Below, piece after piece: positions 26,152 through 34,356 of a stretch of 64,000 nt of DNA. The position numbers and the translations under genes were made by a program. The stretch covers positions 34,564 through 98,563 of the forward strand of contig CAZSLO010000007.1 of the NCBI GenBank assembly GCA_964608025.1. The letters run 5' to 3'. This stretch comes from CAZSLO01 sp964608025. Lineage in GTDB: Bacteria; Chloroflexota; Dehalococcoidia; Lucifugimonadales; CAJWER01. Under the pieces are notes generated by a model. That model ran no database searches and was not told the origin of the DNA. It saw only the letters and a program-made list of their open reading frames with translations. Positions within the stretch are counted from its first letter, which is position 1, and each line of letters begins with the position of its first letter.

Positions 26152-26374
26152 GGGTATTGATAGGAATTCCGAGCTGGTTTTTCCTTAGTCTAGGTTCAAC
26201 CTATGGCTAACAGAATAGCTTCGTCAAAAAAGGTAAATCAGTATGCACACTCGCAGTTTTGGTCGTATTGTATGAAGTAATATCTAACAATACAGATCTA
26301 GACACTGCTTCAATCCACATAAGTAATAACGATTCGAACAGGGAAAATAATTACAGGACACCCGTAGGAAAAGA

Positions 26375-29206
26375 GTGATTCGAACCATAAATCCACAACG
26401 CCTTATACGATCAACCTACTTGGGGATTAACTTATTAGCCCTCTGTATATCCACACTACTCGGATGTGACATGCTGACCACAACAGAAGAAACCGCTAGT
26501 TTATGCGTGGAACTAAACTCAAAACCTGTCTCGAATAAATTATCAGTAAAGATATCTCCGGTTAATAAACTACTCCTACTGGGTACATCTATAAACCTGC
26601 AAGCGAAGGCAGGGCCAGCGCCGGGAAGCTGCAGTTGGTCAAGCAGCGACAACACTGTCCTACTCATCACCGAGTCATTTTCGCAAAACGACACTTCAGT
26701 CACCAATATCAAAACCAAAGGCATAGGTACTGCGACCATAACTATCAAGTACACAACGAAACTGGGGGAGATCATTACAGACTCGATTGAGTTGACTGTG
26801 ATCGATCTTGATATTGATGTACTGGGAATCCCTGATGCCGACGAGGAATCCGTGGGAGCATTTTTACCCTTCAGCGGAGGTACCGACTCCATAAGAGAAC
26901 TCACATTTAGGGCAATTCTAGGCAATGTCGTAGGCAAAATTACCCTGGACTCCAAATCTGGCGCTGACAAGATCCGGCTCTGGAGCAATGCGTCTAAAAC
27001 TAAGCGCATTCAAACACCAACTCAATTTAATCCTACGGAATTACCTAGATCTCTGTTTGTAGAAGGCATAGAGCCTACCGTCGGCTCACGCGAGATCGAA
27101 CTAAGCCTTACGATCAAGTCCGATTATGGACAAATATCCGATTCAATAAAGCTGTCCGTCGTACGCATCGATCTAGACGTCGACAGTGATCGTGATGGAA
27201 TCGTGCATGACGATAGCGATGAGTCTGGAGAAAATGAGTGGACAGAAACCCAGGGTGCAATGTTCATGGTCAATTACGACAACGATGATGGTGACCAAGA
27301 CGGGCTTCCAGACGCAATATACTTCGATGTAAATGGCCTCCCTATATCTGAGGATTTCATCGTGAACGGCCCAAATGACACCAAGGATCTCACGGAGGTC
27401 GTCGTCCGGATTCACGGTATCGATACTAACGATCTTAAGGCTGTCAACTTACACGTACCGAAACTTGACCACATCAAGGGAATTCACATGTTCGATGCTA
27501 TAGAGCAGGGAAGAATCTCTTTCTGGGGTGGTCCGAACGAAAGTAACTTAGCAACTGATCTCACAAAATACCTCGTAGCCGGAGGAAAAACTACGTTCGG
27601 GATCGAGGGTCTTTTCTTCAGATACACTGCGCCTGAAGCGTATGGTGGTATCTTTGAGGATGGTTATTCCGGCGAATTAGAACTTGAACTAACTGCCACA
27701 GGACCCAAAGGTACATCATTAGGTTCCGACCAAGTTTTGCTGCGCGTTGCACCATTCATAATTCTCCCTAACACTCAGGACGCAGTCGAAATATGGGGCC
27801 GTGATTTGAATCTCGAAGACTTTAGATCAACACTTCAGGACATCGTTGCACTTCACCATTACCAATCCGGGGAAGACCAATGGACCCAAGACCACATAGA
27901 GATAGGGTACACTCAGGCGCCAGGCAGACCAAAGACACACATAGTGCTCCAGCTACCAAGAGCACGGCTAGCCAACGAAGGTATAGAAGACGCCACCCCA
28001 CAGTGGCCTAGGGAACATTTACTTGGACGTAATCAAGGCCTATTCCGGTTCTGGAATTTCCATATGACCAAGGGACTCAATGCAGGAGATTACGGTGGCA
28101 ACATAGAACTAATGCCACCTACCCAAGAATGGCCGCTCGGACGCATCCTGGTAGGAAATACTATAAGTCCACCTCTACTAAAATTTCTCCAGGACCAACG
28201 AGTACAAGATCCATTCCAGATTAGTACCGAATGGCTGCGTGTAGGACATGTCGACGAAGTACTGGCTTTCGTGCCCGATGAAAATCAGTGGAGCCTCGTG
28301 ATCGCAGATCCTATTCAGGCCAAAAGTCTTCTGGCCCCTCTTGAAGAAGATGCCGTTTTCTTCAAGAGGGGCCAAGTAAGCCGCGGATATTATTTCTCCG
28401 CATCACCCAAGAGTTCCAAAACAACACTTGTTGACTCTGCAAATACCAACTTCAGGCACTCCCGGTGGGAATTCGCTAAGTATATACGCATCTACGACGG
28501 GACAGGTGCTGGTCAAGTAGCAAGAATAAGCTCTAAAGACAGCGGGATACTGACCATAGACAAGGTATGGCAAACACCTACAAAAGCTGCTGATTTAGGT
28601 TACAAAGGTCCAGCAGAGTCGACTGCATCTATTAATGGACAACTTGATTCCATTAGCATCCCACCTAGTGGTCAATGGTTCAACATTCCAGACGATACTA
28701 GTCGATATCTACTCATAGAAGATACTCTATTCTGGATCGATGGCATTGGACAAGAGGTCCCTGCTGTTATCAGTGTCCACGAAATACTTAACGACTCTCT
28801 CCTATGGGATTTGAACGATATAGCAGCGTACAAGATAAAAGATATCGTGGACCGGATAGACAGCATCTCGGGGGATGACATCAACGTAATACGCGTTCCA
28901 GATTTCTTTATGGGATCATTCTCTGATAAAGGCGATGCGATTGAAGACGCATTCACATTCGCACCGGCCCTAGCAAATCTTCAAGTAGCCGGGGGGTGGG
29001 TTTTTTCCTCCGAGAGGTACGGCCCACAAAACCTAGACGGCAACGACGTTCTTCAACATGGTTTCGCAACCTTGATATCGAGTTCAGTCCATACTATCGA
29101 TGGCTGGGATAGGTACCACAGATGGACAGGTAACGTACACTGTTTCACTTACGTAAAGAGAGAGCCTTTTGAATTCAACTGGTGGTCTCATATTTCTGAA
29201 AGATAA
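26375..29206 (+). CDS. Peptidyl-arginine deiminase (PAD)-like lipoprotein
   Basis: A 943-residue secreted lipoprotein. A signal sequence ends in 'STLLGC' (Cys31), then a bacterial Ig-like (BIG2-type) domain spans about 50-145. From about 270 it follows the animal PAD middle domain: the calcium-loop strand 'LDVDSDRDGIV', then 'GAMFMVNYDNDD', 'VEGL'-like 'GIEGLFFRY' and 'LLRVAPFIILPN'. The catalytic domain has 'QWTQDHIEIGYTQAP' (Asp506), 'EWPLGRILVG', 'WLRVGHVDEVLAFVP' (His625, Asp627) and 'GNVHCFTYVKREPFEFNWW' (Cys923). These match PAD4 Asp350, His471, Asp473 and Cys645. PADs convert protein arginine to citrulline, using calcium. Between Asp627 and Cys923 there are about 124 more residues than in PAD4. 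GTG start. Citrullination outside the cell is inference. Confidence 0.85.
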   Translation: MIRTINPQRLIRSTYLGINLLALCISTLLGCDMLTTTEETASLCVELNSKPVSNKLSVKISPVNKLLLLGTSINLQAKAGPAPGSCSWSSSDNTVLLITESFSQNDTSVTNIKTKGIGTATITIKYTTKLGEIITDSIELTVIDLDIDVLGIPDADEESVGAFLPFSGGTDSIRELTFRAILGNVVGKITLDSKSGADKIRLWSNASKTKRIQTPTQFNPTELPRSLFVEGIEPTVGSREIELSLTIKSDYGQISDSIKLSVVRIDLDVDSDRDGIVHDDSDESGENEWTETQGAMFMVNYDNDDGDQDGLPDAIYFDVNGLPISEDFIVNGPNDTKDLTEVVVRIHGIDTNDLKAVNLHVPKLDHIKGIHMFDAIEQGRISFWGGPNESNLATDLTKYLVAGGKTTFGIEGLFFRYTAPEAYGGIFEDGYSGELELELTATGPKGTSLGSDQVLLRVAPFIILPNTQDAVEIWGRDLNLEDFRSTLQDIVALHHYQSGEDQWTQDHIEIGYTQAPGRPKTHIVLQLPRARLANEGIEDATPQWPREHLLGRNQGLFRFWNFHMTKGLNAGDYGGNIELMPPTQEWPLGRILVGNTISPPLLKFLQDQRVQDPFQISTEWLRVGHVDEVLAFVPDENQWSLVIADPIQAKSLLAPLEEDAVFFKRGQVSRGYYFSASPKSSKTTLVDSANTNFRHSRWEFAKYIRIYDGTGAGQVARISSKDSGILTIDKVWQTPTKAADLGYKGPAESTASINGQLDSISIPPSGQWFNIPDDTSRYLLIEDTLFWIDGIGQEVPAVISVHEILNDSLLWDLNDIAAYKIKDIVDRIDSISGDDINVIRVPDFFMGSFSDKGDAIEDAFTFAPALANLQVAGGWVFSSERYGPQNLDGNDVLQHGFATLISSSVHTIDGWDRYHRWTGNVHCFTYVKREPFEFNWWSHISER
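28332..28374. repeat. Perfect 17-bp inverted repeat inside the PAD-like gene
   Basis: Arms at 28332-28348 and 28358-28374 are exact reverse complements with a 9-base loop. The RNA would form a very stable hairpin within the coding region (protein segment around 'APLEEDAVFFKRGQ'). No T-run follows, so it is not a normal terminator. It sits at the edge of the insertion that distinguishes this protein from animal PADs. Confidence 0.85.
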
Positions 29207-29217
29207 CTAGATCAACC

Positions 29218-29246
29218 TTGACGAGGATACCAGTCGTCAATATAGT
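29218..29246 (+). promoter_or_regulatory. Predicted promoter of the second DppB permease
   Basis: TTGACG (29218-29223) and TATAGT (29241-29246), spaced 17 bases, each 5 of 6 to consensus, 36 bases before the permease start. The -35 is also the left arm of a TTGACG...CGTCAA dyad ending at 29240, a possible operator. Confidence 0.5.
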
Positions 29247-29281
29247 GCAGGCAATTCGATCTCTATATCTACTATAAGGGT

Positions 29282-30289
29282 ATGCACATGGTTCCTTACA
29301 TAGTTCGTCGCATCTTACTATCGATGTTCACTATCTGGGCGATCTCTCTGCTGGCTTTCGTCATCATCGAATTACCACCTGGAGACCAGGTTGATCGTTT
29401 CAAGGAGATCACAGAAAGTAGACGGGAAGTGCCAGACCCGGAAAAGATAGAAGCCCTCCGGAGCTACTTGGGATTAGACCAGCCACAATACGTCCGATAC
29501 CTCAAATGGATGGTTAACCTGGCACAGGGTGACCTGGGACTATCATTCCAGTATCGACGAGAAGTCGACATGCCTGTAAAACAGCTGCTAGAAAACCGCC
29601 TGTGGCTAACAGTCGCACTCACCGGATTCACGGTACTGGTCACCTGGACCTTCGCGATACCGGTTGGTATTTACTCCGCTGTCCGCCAACACTCGGTTGG
29701 CGACTATGTCTTTACGTTCCTCGGATTCACCGGTATCGCTGTGCCAGATTTCCTTCTAGGACTGGTATTAATGTATGTAGCATTCGCATATTTCGATATG
29801 AGTGTCGGTGGACTCAATTCATCCGATTATGCAAACTCCCCCTGGAATTCAGCACGACTCCGAGATCTGCTAAATCATCTTTGGATACCCGCCATCGTAC
29901 TCGGTACATCTGGAACTGCTGGCCTGATCAGGGTGATGCGTAACAACCTGCTTGACGAGCTAGGAAAACCCTACGTGGCCACTGCCAGGGCAAAGGGATT
30001 AACATCTGTCAAAGCTATATTGAAATACCCGGTAAGAGTGGCAATCAATCCACTCATCAGCACTGTAGGGTACCTGTTGCCAGCACTGGTAAGCGGAAGC
30101 ATTATCGTTTCTGTAGTACTTAGCCTGCCCACACTGGGACCGCTGTTGCTCGAGGCAATCCTAACTGAGGACGTTTTCCTTGCAGGATTCATCATCCTGA
30201 TGGCAGGTGTGCTGACGGTAGTTGGCACACTGATCTCGGATATCTTACTTGCAGTGGTAGACCCAAGGATTAAATACACGGCCGAATAG
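29282..30289 (+). CDS. ABC transporter permease, DppB/OppB type
   Basis: A 335-residue permease closely similar to the one at 20077: 'YIVRRILLSMFTIWAISLLAFVIIELPPGD', 'LGLDQPQYVRYLKWM', a long near-identical stretch through 'TGFTVLVTWTFAIPVGIYSAVRQHSVGDYVF', the coupling loop 'YVATARAKGLTSVKAILKYPVRVAINP', and 'DILLAVVDPRIKYTAE' at the end. Six membrane segments are expected. A second ATG two codons in is an alternative start. It has its own promoter-like sequence and no DppC or ATPase partner nearby, so it must pair with subunits encoded elsewhere or be an orphan. Confidence 0.9.
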   Translation: MHMVPYIVRRILLSMFTIWAISLLAFVIIELPPGDQVDRFKEITESRREVPDPEKIEALRSYLGLDQPQYVRYLKWMVNLAQGDLGLSFQYRREVDMPVKQLLENRLWLTVALTGFTVLVTWTFAIPVGIYSAVRQHSVGDYVFTFLGFTGIAVPDFLLGLVLMYVAFAYFDMSVGGLNSSDYANSPWNSARLRDLLNHLWIPAIVLGTSGTAGLIRVMRNNLLDELGKPYVATARAKGLTSVKAILKYPVRVAINPLISTVGYLLPALVSGSIIVSVVLSLPTLGPLLLEAILTEDVFLAGFIILMAGVLTVVGTLISDILLAVVDPRIKYTAE

Positions 30290-30384
30290 GGATTGAGATA
30301 CAGTGTTCAAGATCGTTAGAAATTTTGGGTTGATTTCCTATTATCCGGTGCATTTGGTATACCAGTTTCCTACATACAATAAGA

Positions 30385-30915
30385 GTGCATCATTCCTTCA
30401 CTCCAGCCAGTGTTTCAAAACAAACATGGGAACGTCAGATGCAAATTCCTCTACCTCTTAACGATGATACTGACTACGGATTTTGCTTCGCCTGCGGCCC
30501 ACTTAATCCCTCAGGGCTCCGTCTTCGATTCAAACATGATAGGGATCAAATCGTTACTGAATATACGCCCAACCAAGAACATCAGGGCTTCCCTGGTTAT
30601 CTGCACGGAGGTGTAATATCGGCTCTGCTAGATGAGGTTATGAGCCGGGTATCTTTACTTGACAATATATGGACAATGACAGCACGCATAGATGTCCGCT
30701 ACCGGCAACCCATACCGACAAGTCACTCAATCAAAGCGTTTGCGAAGCGGCGAAACAAACGGCTAAATATCTTCGAAACTATCGGCTGGATAGAACTACC
30801 TGATGGCTCAGTCGCGGCAGAGGCAATCGGAACATTCATACCCGTTAAAAAAGATGATCTTGCCAAGATGGGTGAAGGTTATCCAATACTAGCCAAAAAG
30901 TGGATGGTCAGCTAA
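30385..30915 (+). CDS. PaaI-family hotdog thioesterase
   Basis: A hotdog-fold acyl-CoA thioesterase of up to 176 residues. The conserved part starts with 'CFACGPLNPSGLRLRF', then 'HQGFPGYLHGGVISALLDEVMSRV' (the His-Gly-Gly loop and the Asp/Glu of the helix form the PaaI active site), 'TARIDVRYRQPIP' and 'AEAIGTFIPV'. It is probably a tetramer in the cytoplasm that releases free acids from CoA esters. The GTG at 30385 gives the longest frame; ATG at 30439 is an equally good or better start, because the first 18 residues are not conserved. Confidence 0.85.
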   Translation: MHHSFTPASVSKQTWERQMQIPLPLNDDTDYGFCFACGPLNPSGLRLRFKHDRDQIVTEYTPNQEHQGFPGYLHGGVISALLDEVMSRVSLLDNIWTMTARIDVRYRQPIPTSHSIKAFAKRRNKRLNIFETIGWIELPDGSVAAEAIGTFIPVKKDDLAKMGEGYPILAKKWMVS

Positions 30916-30972
30916 CAATAGAATATGTAAACCTGCACCGCTTTTTGATAAATATCCACGACGGTAAGCAAT

Positions 30973-31137
30973 CTAATCTCCTAAAACAGTGCGTATACCA
31001 TCCGCCACGATCAATTCTTCATCTTCAAACATTATGTGTGCAGTAATGGACAAGGTGTCATCTCCACGCGTGACTCCCCTAACTCCGATCCTTGGTTCAC
31101 CGTCTAACAATTCTTGTGCTACTTGTCCCGTATTCAA
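30973..31137 (-). pseudogene. Short hotdog-like fragment after the SDR stop
   Basis: Directly after the TAA of the SDR gene the same frame stays open for 58 codons on the minus strand. It reads protein-like sequence including 'LDGEPRIGVRGVTRGDDT', 'LSITAHIMFEDEELIVAD' and a final 'GIRTVLGD'. This resembles the C-terminal strands of a hotdog thioesterase or dehydratase. A TTG at 31137 could start a 54-residue protein. It is more likely a remnant of a lost gene. There is a PaaI-type thioesterase nearby on the other strand, but the sequences are not clearly related. Confidence 0.35.
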
Positions 31138-31149
31138 TAATGAAACGCC

Positions 31150-31917
31150 TTACATCATCAAGTCGCCCCCATTGATATCAAACGCAACTCCGGTCATGTA
31201 GGAAGCTCTATCCGAAGCAATGAATCCAACAAGCTCTGCCACCTCCCAAGGTTCACCTAACCTTGGAATCGGGAAACTTTCAGCATATTGCTTAGTACGA
31301 TCATCGCTAATCGTGGTACGGACCATCTCAGTGTCTATGAGCCCTGGACAAACTGCGTTGACTGTAATCCCATTCGCCGCCTCTTCTTTCGCAAGATGCC
31401 GCGTCAATCCAAGTATCCCGGCCTTGGCAGCTGTATAGTGGGAGCCACCTATAGTGCTGTACTGACGTCCTGCACTGGACGAGAAATTCACAATCCGTCC
31501 CCATCCGGAATCACGCATTGGCCTGAGTACAGCTCTGGAACATAAATAGGTACTTTTCAAATTAGCGTCTACAACAAGATCCCACTCATCCTCTTCTATA
31601 TCAATCAGGCGGGTTGGACGTAGAATCCCCGCGTTGTTTACCAATATATGTATCTCGCCAAAGAGATCAATCGCGGTTTTAATCATTATGTCCACATCAG
31701 ATTTCGACGTCACATCTCCAACCGAAAAATCAACATTGGCACCTGCAACACGAAGATCACGCACAGTTTCTTCAGCCGAAATCTGGTTAATATCGTTTAT
31801 TAAAATATTGGCGCCCCGGGAAGCAAGTAAATTAGAAACAGCCCTACCCATTCCCTGCCCTGCCCCAGTAACAATAGCAGTTTTCCCATTAAGCTCAGTC
31901 GAAAAATCCATTTCCAT
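31150..31917 (-). CDS. Short-chain dehydrogenase/reductase (FabG-like)
   Basis: A 255-residue classical SDR: 'KTAIVTGAGQGMGRAV' cofactor loop, 'VGDVTS', 'NNAG', catalytic Ser in 'VNFSSSAG', Tyr-x-x-x-Lys as 'YTAAK', and 'NGITVNAVCPGLIDTEMV'. The C-terminus 'SYMTGVAFDINGGDLMM' is standard. It begins 6 bases after the kbl stop on the same strand, so the two are probably one operon. It may reduce or oxidise an amino-ketone or hydroxy-acid made by, or feeding, Kbl; that link is inference. Confidence 0.9.
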   Translation of the reverse strand: MEMDFSTELNGKTAIVTGAGQGMGRAVSNLLASRGANILINDINQISAEETVRDLRVAGANVDFSVGDVTSKSDVDIMIKTAIDLFGEIHILVNNAGILRPTRLIDIEEDEWDLVVDANLKSTYLCSRAVLRPMRDSGWGRIVNFSSSAGRQYSTIGGSHYTAAKAGILGLTRHLAKEEAANGITVNAVCPGLIDTEMVRTTISDDRTKQYAESFPIPRLGEPWEVAELVGFIASDRASYMTGVAFDINGGDLMM

Positions 31918-31923
31918 ATCTCT

Positions 31924-33111
31924 CTATATCACACCAAGTTTTTTACCAGCCTCACAGAAAACTGATATCGCCTTATCAAGATGTTCAGTTGTGTGAGAGG
32001 CAGATAGTTGAACACGTATACGTGCCTCACCTCTTGGCACAACCGGGAAGCTAAATCCTACTACAAAGATACCTCTTTTATTGACTGCCTGTGCAAGTTC
32101 AACAGTCTTAATTTCATCACGGAGCATGATCGGTACTATTGGATGTTTACCAGGGATAATATCAAAGCCCAGTGCAGACATTTCAGATCGGAAATATCTA
32201 GTGTTCTCCCAAAGTGTTTCACGAAGACTGGGCGTGGTTTTTACAATCTCAAGAGCCTTCAATGCACCGGTAACGATAGGAGGAGCAAGGGTGTTGGAAA
32301 ATAGATACGGTCTAGATCGTTGCCTTAGAAATTCTATTATCTCTTTCTTTCCCGTGGTGAAACCGCCAGATGCTCCTCCCAATGCCTTGCCCATTGTACT
32401 TGTGAGAATATCAATGCGGTCCATTACACCCATCTCATCAGGACTCCCCAGGCCGTTAGGACCCAAGAATCCTGTCGCATGCGAGTCATCAACCATCACA
32501 AGAGCATCATACTTATCGGCAAGATCACAAATATCTGCGAGAGGCGCGATATCACCTTGCATGCTAAAAACACCATCTGTGGCGATCATGCGAAACCTGG
32601 CAGAACTGGTCTCTTTAAGCTTCTCCTCCAAATCAACCATATCAGAGTGCTTAAAAACCTTGCGCTGTGCCCGACAAAGACGCACCCCATCGATGATTGA
32701 GGCATGGTTGAGTGCATCGCTAATGATTGCATCTTCCGCACTTAGAATAGTTTCGAAAAGACCAGCGTTTGCATCAAAACAGGATGTATATAAAATAGTG
32801 TCTTCTGTTCCAAACCAGCCTGTCAATTCCTGTTCTAGGGTTTTATGTATATCCTGAGTCCCACAGATAAATCGAACCGAAGCCATTCCAAAACCAAATT
32901 GTTTGAGGCCATCTATTACAGCCTGCTCTACTATTGGACTGTCGGCTAATCCAAGGTAATTATTGGCACAGAAGTTGATCATCTCACCTTGACTAGTATC
33001 AACATTAGAACCCTGGGCGGTCTTAATAATCTTCTCATCCTTATACAAACCGCTATCTCGGATTACCTGAAGTTCCTTTTCAAGCCATGGCCGTATTTTT
33101 GTATATGTCAA
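31924..33111 (-). CDS. kbl: Glycine C-acetyltransferase (2-amino-3-ketobutyrate CoA ligase)
   Basis: A PLP enzyme of the alpha-oxoamine synthase family, 395 residues (E. coli Kbl 398). It cleaves 2-amino-3-ketobutyrate with CoA to glycine and acetyl-CoA in threonine breakdown. Marks are 'INFCANNYLGLADSP', 'FGMASVRFICGTQDIHKTLE', 'ISDALNHASIIDG', 'MVDDSHATGFLG' and the PLP-lysine loop 'STMGKALGGASGG' with Lys242. The usual partner, threonine dehydrogenase Tdh, is not adjacent; the downstream SDR might replace it. Glycine would connect to the methylated-amine genes further along. BioF is an alternative, but 'RFICGTQDIH' favours Kbl. Confidence 0.92.
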   Translation of the reverse strand: MTYTKIRPWLEKELQVIRDSGLYKDEKIIKTAQGSNVDTSQGEMINFCANNYLGLADSPIVEQAVIDGLKQFGFGMASVRFICGTQDIHKTLEQELTGWFGTEDTILYTSCFDANAGLFETILSAEDAIISDALNHASIIDGVRLCRAQRKVFKHSDMVDLEEKLKETSSARFRMIATDGVFSMQGDIAPLADICDLADKYDALVMVDDSHATGFLGPNGLGSPDEMGVMDRIDILTSTMGKALGGASGGFTTGKKEIIEFLRQRSRPYLFSNTLAPPIVTGALKALEIVKTTPSLRETLWENTRYFRSEMSALGFDIIPGKHPIVPIMLRDEIKTVELAQAVNKRGIFVVGFSFPVVPRGEARIRVQLSASHTTEHLDKAISVFCEAGKKLGVI

Positions 33112-33293
33112 TTAATACTCTCCAATATCGTCGACATTTCCATCTATTCGTAGCATATTAGACCCATCTAGCATCTTATGCTCGAGATTATCGGCTTGGC
33201 ACCTAAGTGTCAATATTCTTTGTCTAGATATGAGATTAGCTGTGCTACTATATCCCTATATTTGGTTAATCACGCTACGAGGAGGTAGCGACC

Positions 33294-34292
33294 GTGGATA
33301 AAGAAGTAAAAAAGATCTACGAAGACTCCGTTGTTATAGATGGGCTCAATGTTAGTAATTGGGAAAGCCCCTCTGTCTACAACAGTCTTCATTCGGGAAA
33401 TGTAACCGCCATTAACGCGACTATTGCTGTTTGGGAACACTATACCGAGGCCATAGACAATATCTCCCAGTGGTTGAAGCGGTTTAGGGAAAGATCAGAT
33501 ACGGTGAGCCCGGTAAATTCTGTACAAGACATCCTAGACGCGAAGAAAAACGGGAAAACCGGTGTTATTTTTGGATGGCAAAATGCAACACCAATTGAAA
33601 ACGACCTCGATAGGCTAGACCTCTTCTACAAGTTAGGTGTTAGGATCATACAGGTAACGTACAACGAGAGAAACTTGCTGGGCAATGGATGTTGGGAACG
33701 CAATGATGAAGGTCTAAGCAATTTTGGCATAGACGCTGTGAAAGAAATGAACCGTCTCGGCATATTGATAGATCTATCCCACGTCGGTGACCAAACAACA
33801 CTAGATACCATTGAGCTATCTGAATACCCTGTGGCATGTACTCACGCCAATGCTCGATCGTTCGTAGACAACCGGCGGAATAAGACCGACGATGCATTAA
33901 AGTTACTCGCAGACAAAGGCGGTGTGGTTGGAGCCACTGCCTGGCCACCTTTCCTACGTAATGGTTGGGAGTCAACACTATCCGATTTTGGAGACGCTAT
34001 TGAGGACATGGTCGAACGGGTTGGGGTCAACCACGTAGGTGTAGGTACTGACTACACCCAAGATCAGTCAAAAGAATGGTTTGATGTACTGATGTCCCAA
34101 CAAGGAACTAAGTTCTTACCAAGGAGACTCGAATACCCGGAGGTACCCACTCATCCTCCAGGGATTGAAACACCTGACAAGATGTCAAACATAGCAGCAG
34201 AATTGTCAGACCGTGGATTCACCGAATCAGATGTGTCCAAGATCCTAGGAGGGAATTGGCTACGTTTGTTAGGCCAAGTTTGGCACGATTAG
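33294..34292 (+). CDS. Peptidase M19 (membrane dipeptidase)-like protein with degenerate metal site
   Basis: A 332-residue renal-dipeptidase-like TIM barrel. The M19 N-terminal metal motif 'DGHND' is here 'DGLNV', so His is replaced by Leu18 and Asp by Val20. The bridging Glu of the usual 'EG' segment aligns with Gln in 'FGWQNATPIENDLDRLD'. The later ligands remain: His in 'LIDLSHVGDQT' and His in 'VACTHANARSF'. The substrate Asp region 'HVGVGTDYTQD' is kept. It may have one metal or a non-peptidase function. GTG start with 'gaggaggtag' just upstream. It is divergent from kbl. Confidence 0.83.
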   Translation: MDKEVKKIYEDSVVIDGLNVSNWESPSVYNSLHSGNVTAINATIAVWEHYTEAIDNISQWLKRFRERSDTVSPVNSVQDILDAKKNGKTGVIFGWQNATPIENDLDRLDLFYKLGVRIIQVTYNERNLLGNGCWERNDEGLSNFGIDAVKEMNRLGILIDLSHVGDQTTLDTIELSEYPVACTHANARSFVDNRRNKTDDALKLLADKGGVVGATAWPPFLRNGWESTLSDFGDAIEDMVERVGVNHVGVGTDYTQDQSKEWFDVLMSQQGTKFLPRRLEYPEVPTHPPGIETPDKMSNIAAELSDRGFTESDVSKILGGNWLRLLGQVWHD

Positions 34293-34356
34293 CAACATTT
34301 TATTGCTAGCAATTGGACGTGCGTCTTATTGGGAAAGGCCTGACAACTTGATCTCC

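Noticed and set aside
26265..26293. GTATTGT...ACAATAC inverted repeat upstream of the PAD-like gene
   Set aside because: Only 7-bp AT-rich arms with 15-base spacing; too weak to call an operator.
26416..27009. 197-codon minus-strand frame
   Set aside because: Antisense to the signal peptide and Ig-like part of the PAD-like gene; no ribosome site or protein pattern.
32081..32857. 258-codon plus-strand frame
   Set aside because: Antisense to kbl, which has all PLP-family motifs; composition is typical of a shadow frame.
31924..33111. Threonine catabolic operon kbl-tdh
   Set aside because: The neighbour is a FabG-like SDR and the MDR at 3762 lacks the zinc cysteines of Tdh, so no Tdh can be named.
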